This document shows positions 45,320 through 56,699 of a DNA stretch of 64,000 bases, one piece after another; positions within the stretch are counted from its first letter, which is position 1; every line of letters starts with the position of its first letter. Source of the DNA: Ziziphus jujuba (taxonomy: Eukaryota > Streptophyta > Magnoliopsida > Rosales > Rhamnaceae); contig NC_083383.1 of the NCBI RefSeq assembly GCF_031755915.1, forward strand, positions 31,723,501-31,787,500, written 5' to 3'. The position numbers were made by a program, and so were the translations under genes. The notes beneath the pieces were generated by a model. That model was not told the origin of the DNA, did no database searches, and was given only the letters and a program-made list of their open reading frames with translations.

Positions 45320-48300
45320 CATTGTAACCACCACCTGCAAAATTAAGATTCATCCGGTGTTATCATGGTTCAAACATACAATTAAAAAACAAAATTAAGT
45401 TTACATGCTTTTACAAAGATGCAAGAACAAGGAAAATAAATTAATTAATTAAAGGAGCCAAGCAGAGAGAGAAGAAAAACAGAAACAAAATATTCATTGA
45501 GTAAAGGTCGTTTATTCATGGTTCATGCATATCATCATTCATCAACAAGGCATAGAAAATTTGCACATTACTCTGTAGAGACAAAAATGGGAGAAACAGA
45601 GAATTTATCAATGAATAATATCTTATTGCCCAATTTGATAATATTTACCAATCCAAATGCATGTACACCCAAGCTAGGGATTCTCTCTCTCTCTCTCTCT
45701 CTCTCTCTACTGTCTTACCTATCAAAATCGATGCACTCTAAACTTGAGTGTTTTCTCTTTTATAGAGAGAGAAATTTACCCAGAATCTTGTCTAATGAGG
45801 AAAATGTTGGATGAAAACTCGCTGATGGATATACACTATGTCATGAAGCTTTGCGTGTTTTTTTCATTTTTTTAAATAAAAATGAAAATTCTAAAAATTA
45901 ATACGGAATTGCTAAAAATTGGTATTTTCAATTTAAAATTTAATGGATTTAAAATAAACTATAAACTTTAAAGATTTGATAGATTGTTATGAAATTCTAT
46001 AAAATTCATAAAACATTTATAAAAATCTAACAAAATCTTTGAAGTTAAGGTTGGATTTTATATTAATAATTTTTTTTCACAATTTTACTTTAACATCCTT
46101 CAAATCTATTAAAATTTATTATTTTTTAAAATTAATGACTTTTCAAAACATGTAAATTTTAAAAGAATTTTATAAAGTTCTAATTGAATACATCTAGATT
46201 TTAATGGACTTTTATAAAATTCATTAAAATCCGAATTAAATATCATTGAACTTATATGCATTCTTTAAAATCTAAATTGAATACTTTTAAATTTCTAAAT
46301 ACTTTTAAAATTTTTTAAATTCTAAATTGAATATACCCCATAAAAGGTTGGACTCATGCCACTTGGCCCACCAAATCCACTTGATGGTACTTTCCACTGC
46401 ATTTAATTAAATTTTTTTTCCCTTTTTTAAGACAGATAAAAGCAGTTATTACTTTTTCTTTTTTTTTTTCCTTGGTTTCCTTGTGTAGTATAAAAACAAA
46501 ACTAATTATTATTCTTAACTATCAAGATGAAAAGATAAAAAAGAAAATTAAAGACTTAGAAAAATAAAATAAAGAAGAATATAACTAATTTAAGTCTTAT
46601 TTTGTGCATCAATTAATATACCTTTACATAAGTGAAACCCAAATCATAAGTAAATTAGAAATTTAGTAATTACTGCAACTAAAATGTATGTTATATATTT
46701 GGCTATCATTGAGCGTGGCCAGTTCACTTTCTCCTTCTTGTCAATTTATAATATCATATATTAGTCTCCATTTGAAAGTTTGAACCCCTTGCTTTCCTTT
46801 TTAAATGCATTATGCATCTCAAAACTTTAATCTAGCATTAGGTATGTATCTTGCTTTAGCCATCAAATGATAAATTTTAGCATCAAGAAATTTTGTGGCT
46901 GGATAATGAATGAAGATTTACATACATATTGAAGTAACATTCCATAAGGTAAAATTAATTCTCATATAACTGCATTAATATTAAAACAAATCGTTTTCTA
47001 CAATAGTAAGTAAAATACAACTATTTTATACTGGCATAGGTACTATCTGCTAATTCCAACGCAACATTGCTTCTCATCAATCACAGCATATTGGTCTATC
47101 ACACCCAAAAACACGAAAATTCAAAATTTTACCGATAACATAAAAAATACTGGCAGACCCATATATATAAGGATATATGTAGCCACATATATCGTGTGTG
47201 TATATATACATATATAATATGCACGTATAATGAATATTTATTAATTTTTAAAAAAAAAAGTGAATGGCTAGAGAAACAAACTATGGTCAACTGAAGAAAA
47301 GTGAATGGCTAGAGAAAGAAACTATGGTCAACTGAAGATTCCAATGGATTCTTACTCAAGAACAAGATTAACAATCCGATACTTACTTACTGCAAGTAGT
47401 CGGTTGGTCAGTCAGTCATCAGAATAGAGAAATCGAAGAGTTGGAGAAGTTGGAAAAGTCCGTATGTCAACAATGCTTTCGAAGTTTCTTTTAGAAGAAG
47501 AAATTTCCAATTCTCTTGGGTTCGTGCTTAGGAAAATATACTGTTTCTTTTTTCTCGTGGGTTTTTGGCTCTGGAAGATGGGTTTACGCAATATTATCGG
47601 AATGAGAAAAAAAAAAAAAAGAAAGAAAAAAAAAGGAAAGAAAATCACATTAACAAACTGACTAAAAGAAAAAGAAAAAAAAAAAAAAGAGAGAGAACGA
47701 AAAGTTTTACATTATAGACTTTAGAAAGAAAAGTTAAATGTTTAAATATGTAATTGATATATAATAATTTATAAAATAAAAATATAAACAAATTAGCAGT
47801 GAAAAGATAATAACATTATAGACTAAGAAAGAAAAGTTAAATGAAGTGAAACCTAAACTATTAAACGAAAAATTAGTTACATAATTATCTTATTATATTT
47901 TGGGCGCATTTGCATGTGCATACTCATCTTTTTCATAATAATCTTTCTATTTGATTTTCATATATATAGAATGTAAATAATATTTGTGTATTATTTTAAA
48001 TTTCAGTGGGTCATGGATTACATCACCATGCAAAGATTGAAGCATGTTGATTAAATATTATTAATTTCCTAATTTAAGTTTTAATAATATATTTTATTAA
48101 TATAATCATGGATAAAAGTAGTTACATAAATAATAACATCATTAACTTATTTATTTTGATTTTAAAAATTAACAGAGGCAGATAATATGATAGTATGGTC
48201 GAATCGTGCCCTAAGCACATTGCAATTTATACATGATTATTATACATATAGTTATTAATATATTATTAAGCAGACAGTTACTATTATAGTATAATGCAAT

Positions 48301-49634
48301 TAGTATTATTCCGTCTACTCTAGTACAAACATAGTAATCTCTCGAAACGTGCCCAATGGTCACAATCCATAAACCCTTTTTTTTTTTTTAATTTTATTTT
48401 TTTGTCACTTTTCTTGTTTGCACTCACAACTTTTTTTCCAAGTAATGTTGGACGGACCCTTTTTTTTTTTTTTCTTTTTTCTTTTTTTTAACTTGTCTTG
48501 GTTTAATTTCTACGCTTTTTTTTTTCTTTTTTTTTTTTGTTTTCTGTTTTTCCCTATCTCTTTTTACTTTTTTCCTTTAAAAAAAAAAAATTGAGCAACC
48601 AAATATATGTTCTTTGTGTTGCCATTACCAAGCACTGCACAATGATTGTGATCCTGACTGCCCCATAATTAAAGAAAATCATGTCCAACTTCTTAAAGGA
48701 TACTTAATTAGCAAATATAATTATCGCAATTTAATTGGTTTCAAAATTTTGCTGTTTACATTTTCCATCCAATTTAACAAACTGCATAGAGACCTTCTAA
48801 TTGAAGAAGAATCCACGTGGTGGTGATTAGAATTGTTAGTTTTCACCAAGTGCATGAAGCTTAAAATATAAAAGTGCTAATAAATTGTATTCTTCCAATT
48901 AATTCTTTTATTCTGATCTTTCTCTCTCAAAACTCAGCATATATATATATATATATATACACACACAAACACACACATACATCTATACTTCAATATTATT
49001 TAAAAAAAAAAAAAAGAGAGTTATAATTATTATTTAATTATTTTTTAGCGTATGTAGTATTCAGTATTTGGTCACCTTCCAAAATCCCAGCGGTTGAGAA
49101 GGAGTTCCAGCTGGCAGCAACATACATATTCATATATATATATATATATATATGTAGTATAAGAACGAAAACAATATATATGCACAGAAAAATTAATTCC
49201 AGGTTATTAACTTCATTTATGCAACAAATTAAAAACAGGTCGGACAATAAATAAATAAAAACTAGTCGGGCGTATTAAGATGGAAAACAATCTGCCCATT
49301 AATTGGATGCCTACAGGCTCAGGCCTTGGGTACCTGCTGAGCTCTGCCTGTGCCTAATCCTCATCGATAAGCACATTGGGCCCATATTTGAATTACTTCC
49401 CGGACAAGGAGAAAATCAGGAAGCCCAAAACAGGTTATAAACTCTAACAAATATATTATTATTATTTTTTTTTGATAAACAACTAAAACAAGATATTAGG
49501 AGACTGGCGGCGCTAGCTATATACAATCAATGAGGCCGATAATATATGCAACTATATGAATGGTCATTCCGTTTCGATAGAGAATTGAACCGTGTCGATT
49601 GAGATCGTGAAATTGATCTTTTGATGTTTAGCCC

Positions 49635-49665
<31 letters not shown>

Positions 49666-50080
49666 AAAACAAAAACAAAAACATATTTCATAAACTCTAT
49701 GTTAAAATATTTTATACTTTTATAAAAGAAAAATACAAACTATGTGTCATTTATTTATTTTAATTCACTTATTATTTTTCATATACCATTTGATGAACCA
49801 TTTTTTTTTTTTTTTGGAATTAATTTCCAAATTGTAGATTTTAGAAGAAATAGAATTTTAAATGACAAAATTGTAGGTGAAAATTGAATACCCATGTTAC
49901 AAATATACTAGCCATAGTACTCAAAAATTTGATGCACAACCATAATAATCCCTATGATAAGGAATATTATTAGCATACCAGCAATCGCTAATCAAATTAC
50001 ACCCATTTTTCATCTAAGCTTTTCATTCTCTATTTTGATAAAGTATTTCTCTGGAGTCATTGGAACACAACTATATATTC
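45320..50080. other. AT-rich spacer, several duplicated segments, no gene seen
   Basis: 45340-45790 matches 36440-36870, with a CT microsatellite at 45681-45708. 47720-48400 matches 28360-28990. 48550-48760 matches 29100-29280. A-run at about 49633-49664. A GC-richer stretch at 49290-49440 is not identified. Confidence 0.55.
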
Positions 50081-50084
50081 TTTG

Positions 50085-50445
50085 TGTTCGATTCCATAGA
50101 ATTGTAAACACTGCCTTGAATGTCCCACACACAGCACCTCTATATATTAAATGCATGTTTCACCCACTATCCCTTTTCCATCCTGCAATACGAAACTCCA
50201 TATCTTCCATGTATATATGTATATATATAGTATATGATGCTCGTACTCCTTTACGTCCATTACCACCGACTCTATTTGAACCCTCACCGTCGTTTTTTCC
50301 TTTCTTTTTTTTTTTTTTTTTTTTTTTTTTTTGGGGTAATAAACTCTCACCGTCGTATGATTTCCTTCTTGTAACCGAAATGGTACGAATGTGATGTTTG
50401 AGACAAGTTTTCGATCGTCTGCATCGAATAAGGGTGCAAAAAATT
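50085..50445 (-). pseudogene. NHL-like copy A, C-terminal half, interrupted by a poly(A) insert
   Basis: Minus-strand pieces KLVSNITFVPF-like, then TTVRVQIESVVMDVKEYEHH, then RIAGWKRDSG-like text match the copy at 55950-56614. The N-terminal half is absent. A (TA)-rich expansion disrupts the GRYGVSYL part (about 50208-50240), and an insertion at about 50296-50344 splits the frame. Confidence 0.7.
50296..50344 (-). mobile_element. Tiny retroposed insert with poly(A) and 11-bp TSD
   Basis: CTCACCGTCGT occurs on both sides (ending 50295 and starting near 50345). Between are, on the minus strand, AGTTTATTACCCC and a long A-run. Poly(A) plus TSD is the mark of LINE-driven insertion of a severely 5'-truncated RNA. 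The paralog at 56220-56240 has no insert. Confidence 0.75.
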
Positions 50446-51189
50446 CTTATACACCACAATTTATTATTATTATTATTTTTCCAATGGAATTAAAGCCATC
50501 ACATGGATTTAGTCATAAATAATGCGGATAGCAGTAAAATGTGTGTTTGTCATTTATATATGTTTTATGTGTTTCAATATTGAATAGAGCAAAGAAATGT
50601 AATTTTATACATACATATATATATATATATAAATTAATTTGTATTGACATATGATAGATATTTAACTATTGAAATATATATCAAACTAATATTCAATTAA
50701 AAACAAAATTAGTTCAAATGCGGAGGCAAAAAGATTAAAAAATAGGCACATATCAATTTGAAAAAGTTAACCAGTTTAACAATATAATTAGCTTACATTT
50801 AATTATATTTAAGCTTTAAAAGATTCACCTATAGTTATTAAGATATATTAAAATTTTTACTTGAAAAAACAAAGCATGTACCACCGTGGCACATAATTTT
50901 GGTTGATAATTAACTTATAAACTAATTGATACTGTGATATTACTCATTTTATAAACTCATATTTTATAATATTTTACACTTTGTTTTTAAAAAAAATACA
51001 AATTATGTGTAATAAACTTATTATTTTTTCACGTGTTTGTTGATTTAAAAATATAATTATATTTTAGTTTAATTGACAATAATAGATTTTAGAACTAAAC
51101 ACTACAAACGATAAATATGTTAAAATTAAGAAATGGTATATTAAATGACAACATTGCAGGTGAAAATTGAATACCGACCTATATATATG

Positions 51190-51222
<33 letters not shown>

Positions 51223-51364
51223 TACAAATATACAAGATCTAATTAATTAATCATTATAATAAGAATGTATATATATATATATATATATTACAAATATACA
51301 AGTCTCTCGCTATAATAAGAAAGATTATTAACATAAAGAAAAATTATGAGCAAATTAAAAATTT

Positions 51365-51981
51365 TTCATCCAAAATTTTCCATGCTCCATTACGTACCAT
51401 GGCATTTATGGGGTTGTTGGGAGTCAACTATTCTTTGTGTTTGATTCCATGGAATTGGGAAACACTGCCTTGAATATTGTCCCACACACCACCTCTATTA
51501 TTTCTCGCATGTTTGACACTGCTTTCCTTTCCGATCCATATAGAACCTTTCAACCCTAGTATATATAATCTCCTCCTCGTTGCTGAAATCGTGTGTGTGT
51601 GATGTTGAGACGAGTTTTTTGTCCTTGAATATAGGTGTAAAATAAATCTTATCCTCACCTACTTTTATCTCGTGGAAAGCCATTGCATAGATATAAGCAT
51701 ATGTATATGATGGTGTTATTCACATTGTAATTTACCATTAGAAAAACCTCTTCAAAGTTGGCTATAACCTGAGTGTCGGAGCTCTTGTCGACCCCGGCCA
51801 TTGACATAGACTCGACTGAGACAGAAGGCAATTCAGGGTCGTGACATACTGATGAAGACACAATCAAAAGGAACACTAAAACAATGAACAAAATAAATAA
51901 ACATATTACTAAACCAAGTTGGAGAATTTTCCCCAGAAAAAATAATGGCTTTGGAGAACCAATAGATAGAACCTTTAACAT
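51365..51981 (-). pseudogene. NHL-like copy B, frameshift and internal deletion
   Basis: ATG at 51981 (the open frame starts further up with TTG). It codes for MLKVLSIGSPKPLFF, a membrane segment (LGLVICLFILFIVLVFLLIV), then PELPSVSVESMSMAGVDKSS and DTQVIANFEEVFLMVN, as in copy C. A one-base change after NTIIY moves the frame. MAFHEIKVGEDKIYFTPIF and SNEEEI continue in another frame. About 100 bp for the RMESVPLDVDEYEHQIYGRY part is missing. Confidence 0.8.
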
Positions 51982-52254
51982 TTTTCCTTTTTTTTTTTTT
52001 CTATTTTTTTTTTGGGGTTTTCTGGAAAAATAATTCAATTGAGGATAAGACTACTGAAATTTGAGTTGATAGATATTCAGTCAATTTGACAAAGGCAACG
52101 ACAGAACAGTAACTGAATATAATATCAGTCTAGCTCTAGCTAGCCTTTCAAGTAAACTTATATCATGCAAATTTCGTTTTTTTTTGGAGCTTTTTTTTTT
52201 TTTTTTTCAAAAATTAAAAGTTTGCAACAGTTCTGGAGATCCCTATTATCTTAG

Positions 52255-52720
52255 AATCCAAAGTTCAACAAATAAATACCCAAACCTTAAATATGAGTAA
52301 AAGACAAAAAGAAAAATTTCCAATTGCAAGGTAAAATCTAGTCCCCAATCCAATTTGAAGTTTCAAATACAACAATCTTTAAATTCAACGAACCATTCAG
52401 TTTTAGTCATTGCATCAAAGTCAGAATTAGAACAATCAAGGTAAATAGTCAACCCATATCCTCAATTTGTAAACCCAGGACTTGCATGATTTGAAACGCA
52501 ATTACTGTTTAGTTGCTGGGAGAATTTATAAGGAAGAAAACGTAAATATTCTTGTTATAATAGAAACAGTTAATTCAGCTCCGGTTCCCCCAAGGCGATA
52601 CCCCCTAGAACCCAAGAAATTGAAATGATGGTAAAAATCTATAATATATATATATTAAAAAAAAAAAAAACCAGTAATAATTTTCTCAAACATTTCCGAG
52701 CAGAGCAAAGCAAACAGATG
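52255..52720 (+). repeat. Segmental duplicate of 9780-10215
   Basis: Same order of blocks as described there, so the region upstream of the S9-like piece shares ancestry with the region upstream of NHL copy B (minus strand). Confidence 0.8.
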
Positions 52721-53328
52721 TAGAAAAGTAAACGTGACAACTAACAGATACGTTAAAGTTAAGAAATAAAAATATTAAATAACAATACTATAGGTGAAAA
52801 TTGGACACCAACATATATTACAAGTATACAAGCTCCAATTAATTAATCGCTATGATAATAAATATTATTTGTAACACTTCGTCCCGAATCGCACCGGAAT
52901 CCGTGCACGTTGACCGAGGTTGACCGTCGACCTTTGACCAAGGGGTCAAAAGTTGACTTTTTGACTCGGTGGGAATTTCGAGTTGACCAGGGTACCGTGG
53001 TGAAGAGCACGATGCCCCGAGTTCGTAGACTGGTAGCACGTCGAAAACGGAGCTACGGTTTGAAAGTTATGGACGAAACAAGTTGCGGTCCAAATTGTCC
53101 AATGGGTGCCGGGGTTGACTTTTTGTTTATGGGAAAGTGAGCTTTGACTCATGCATGGTTGTGGAGTGCTCGTTGATACGAGTTCACAGACTAGCGGCAC
53201 GCTCGAAACGGACATCCGGTTAAAAAGTTATGGACGTTTGAAGTTTACCGGATACCGTATTATTTTAATGTTTTTTGGTCGTTGAACAGTGAAATACCAC
53301 GTGTCAACTTCTGATTGGTCCACGTGGC

Positions 53329-54117
53329 ATGAACAGTGTCACACAGGGGTTTTTATTTGTTAAAAAATCCCGGGGAAGAGAGAGAAAGAGAGAGAGGAGA
53401 GAGAAAGAGAGAGAGAGAGGACCGCCGGCCGAGTTACTGTACATGCACCGGCCAGCAACGTTTCCCTCCTCATTTCCGGCAAAACCTCCAAATTTCACGG
53501 CGAACGGCCGCCGGATCGGAGCTCCGAAGTTCGGCGGCGAGTTTTACCCCTCCACCGCCGGCCACCGCAAATCGGCCCATTTCCGACCATTTTCTGGCCA
53601 CACGCGCCGTACACCCATCATCCTCTACTCAAGTCCGGCCGACCCACCAAAAATCACGGCCATCGGACCACCGACGCGCCGGGATCGGAGCGTTTTCCGG
53701 CGAGGGGCCGGAAATCTTCAAACGGTGATTTCTCCGCCGTCCGGCCTCCGTTTTGCTCACCGCCGGTCCCGTTGGGTTGCTCTCCTCACGATCTACAAAT
53801 CTGCAAAATTTGACGACCAACGGCCACCGCACGCGCCGCCGCCGGCGACGGTTGCCGGTGACCGCGGCGGCTTGCCGGAAAATACTGTTCCGGCAAGTAC
53901 CCAGTTTTCCGGCCGGCTCCAGTCCGCTGTGTTCGATCTCCTGAACCCGAATCCGGCATCCGTTTCCGCCAATTCACGACGGTTTGGGAGAATTGCAGAG
54001 CCGAAACCCGAAAGCTTCCCGACGAAATTCCGACCCCGTCGGGTACGATCCTTGGAAATTGAGACCGAATCTGTGATCAGCATCACTCGAGCTTCGATTC
54101 GGTATATAAACTCGTAA
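53329..54117 (+). other. GC-rich open frame in the second LTR
   Basis: 262 codons open. The part from FPAKPPNFTANGRR onward aligns with the frame at 40098-40712 through PKITAIGPPTRRDRSVFRRG, FAHRRSRW and FDLLNPNPASVSANS, with small in-frame gaps. The ends differ because this copy has lost the stop after the GSITGK-equivalent. The frame starts from a non-conserved codon. Coding status unknown. Confidence 0.35.
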
Positions 54118-54875
54118 ATTCTAGATATCGTTTGTGTTTGACCTCCCGGGTACCGGGTATTATTTATCCGATTAAAATATTAATTTATTTGACTGTCTGT
54201 GAATTTTGTTCTAGGAGCACCGGTGAGTCGTAGAATTGATCCCGTAGTGGATTGTGGTTTACTTGCGTGCTCCAAGTGAGTGACCCACCTTCAAATTAAT
54301 TTTGGGGAATTTAATTTGTGAATATAATATGTGTGTGATTTAAATATTTGGAATTTAATTTCTTGTGCCAAATATTTATTGGATTTATTGTGGAATTATT
54401 TATGAATTTATTGGATTTAAGAAAATGTGCATTTTACAAATTTATGCCATGTGAAATTATTTTATGGTTTTGAGGATTTTGAAATTGGTGTGGTTTTAAT
54501 GGTAAATTGGGCACGATTTGACTTTCAAATATTTCAAAGAAAATATTTGGTTATGTTGGTGATTTCAATTTTTATAAAATATGCCCAAGGAATATTATGA
54601 GATTTGATTATGATATTTCGAGAAATTATTTATGCTTGGAAAAATGTGGATATTTGAATTGATGGATTTGGGAGTTGGTGAATTTGAAAATCATGGAATT
54701 TATGGTATTGATTATAAAGAAATTACGGAGGAATTCCGGGTTCAACCGGATGGACTATACCCGCTGTGTTTATGCAAAATGAGAGTTTTGATTTATAAAT
54801 TAAATTTGTGGATTTTATGATTTTTAGATGCACCGTGCACGTACTGGTGTTCTGTTTATATGTGATATGGTTAGT

Positions 54876-54966
54876 GTGCACACGGTTGTGATTAGCGCGC
54901 AGGTGGGTGTGATTAGCGCGCAGGTGATGTGATTAGCGCGCAGGTGGGTGTGATTAGCGCGCGGTT
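54876..54966 (+). repeat. Minisatellite, unit about 21 bp, 4 copies
   Basis: GTGTGATTAGCGCGCAGGTG-like unit repeated four times with small differences. It lies inside the candidate intron of the LTR. The LTR at 39484 has two related copies at 41400-41450. Confidence 0.9.
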
Positions 54967-55949
54967 GATATTATAAGGTTGTCCTGTGGTTGCCATCGGA
55001 TGAGGGTAGGCCACCCCCCATGGCCGGGACACCTGGTTAGCAGCGGCGCAGTGGGACGCTACGCGACCGTATGCCGGTTTCTCTCTATAACCTCCTGTCT
55101 GGCGGTACCTTGGGACGCTGGGTACTGTTGGTGCCACTGGTATATAGTGGGTGCATCAAATGATTTTCAGGACAGTGTTTTAAAAATAAAATGTTTAAAT
55201 CTGTATTGGAACTAGAAATATAATTATTACTGTTCCTGGTATTTATTTATTTGATGTCTTGATTTTCGGGGATTTCGAACAAAGGGTTTTGTGAAAATGT
55301 TTTAAAAGGGGAACTTTTCCAACTGAGAGAATTGTAAGGGTTTTGAGAGGAATTATTATTTTTCCAAATAAATTATTATCTATCTACTTATTACTGTGAT
55401 ATTATATTGTATAGTAGATAGGGTCACTCACTGAGATGATTAGCATCTCACACTCTTAAATTCCGTTCCCCTAGGTCCAAGTTGGAGACGTTAATTGTCC
55501 GAGGCGAGCCCAACGTCTCAGTTCGTTGCCGAAGGTTCAAGAAGCTTTTCTTCCCTTTTTCCTCTCGACCTTGTATCGCTTCTTTATCTGTCATTTTATA
55601 AATTTCACATGTTTCTGCTTAATGCTCTGTATACTGTATTGGACGTGTTGTTTTTATTTATGTACTGGGTTGCTGCTGTTGTTTTCTTTTGAAGTGCTGC
55701 AATTTGTGGAACCAATTTGTAGTTTGTGGGAGGAATAATGGGATGTTTTTAGAAGTGTGTTTTCAGTGCATGTAATTTGTGGTAAGTAAATCCCTTAGGG
55801 GAGGCTCTGCCGGATTTTCCGTTGGAGGGTTCGGTAGGGTTTCCCTGGGATCAGGGCTGTCTAGGGTTTCGGGAAAGGAATTCTGGACGGGTCCTGACAT
55901 TATTAGCATAAGAAAAATATTTATCAACAAAATATATAAAAGATTTTTC

Positions 55950-56614
55950 TTACAAGACTTCCCACCCTTCACCATTAACATCACAATTATGGGGTTGTTG
56001 GGACTCAACTATTCTTTGTGTTTGATTCCATGGAATTGGAAATGATACCTTGATTGTTGTCAAACACTCCACTTTTATATTATGACTTTCATCATGTTTC
56101 AACGTGTTTCCCTTTACGACCCTTATAAAAGCTTTCAACCTAAATTGGAGATAAGAAACTCCATATCTCCCATATATTTGATGCTCATACTCGTCGACAT
56201 CCAAGGGCACCGACTCCATTCGAACCCTCATCATCGTATGATCTCCTCCTTGTTGCTGAAATGGTTTGAGTGTGATGTTTGAGATGAGTTTTTCTCCGTC
56301 GAATATCGGTGCAGATCCAGCGTAAGTCTGATACTCACCTTTTTTATCTCGTGGAAAGCCATGGCATAGATATAATCATAAATAATGGTGTTATTCACGT
56401 TTTTGTTCACCACTAGAAAAACCTCTTCCAAGTTGGCTATTACCTGAGTGTCGGAGCTCTTGGTGACCACGGTCATTGACACGGACCCGATTGACACATA
56501 AGGCAATTTAGCGTGGACATGGTACGTTAATTTAGCGCAAAGGAATGCTAGTAGAAAAGATAACAAAATAATAAAACCTATTGCTAAACTAGGTTTCAGA
56601 TTTTTCCTCATCAT
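55950..56614 (-). pseudogene. NHL-like copy C, nearly intact, one frameshift
   Basis: ATG 56614 (MMRKNLKPSLAIG; the open frame above begins with TTG 56623), a membrane segment (FIILLSFLLAFLCAKLTYHV), then LPYVSIGSVSMTVVTKSSDT, QVIANLEEVFLVVN, IYAMAFHEIK. At the A-run near 56344-56350 one base appears missing. Beyond it the +1 frame continues well (GEYQTYAGSAPIFDGEKLIS, then HTMMRVRMESVPLDVDEYEH, GRYGVSYLQFRLKAF, CDVNGEGWEVL, stop at 55950). Copy B still has the expected spacing there. Unlike the gene at 6435 there is no C-terminal membrane segment. Either a recent pseudogene or a base-call error. Confidence 0.75.
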
Positions 56615-56648
56615 TGCTAACAAAAAGAAAAAGAGGGAGGGAGGGAGT

Positions 56649-56669
56649 GGGGGGGGGGGGGGGGGGGGG
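56649..56669. repeat. G homopolymer (about 21 bases)
   Basis: In the leader side of NHL copy C (minus strand: C-run about 35 bp before its ATG). Confidence 0.9.
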
Positions 56670-56699
56670 AGAAGTGAAAAAAGGCTTTCAGAGAACCAA

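Larger units (their letters stand above)
52870..55899 (+). mobile_element. Solo LTR, 3030 bp, same family as 39484-42466
   Basis: Begins TGTAACACTTCGTCCC and ends GGGTCCTGACA, with exact 5-bp TSD TTATT (52865-52869 and 55900-55904). It inserted just downstream of NHL copy C. It has the GA-rich tract (53376-53420), open frame 53329-54117, TATA-like GGTATATAAA (54101), and candidate intron 54276-55474. No internal domain adjoins it. Confidence 0.92.

Noticed and set aside
47412..47661. Two opposing frames with Lys or Phe runs
   Set aside because: Driven by A/T homopolymers near 47608-47640; no family features.
54913..55215. Overlapping frames in both strands at the GC-rich LTR block
   Set aside because: CG-rich conserved non-coding block of the LTR; both strands are open by composition.
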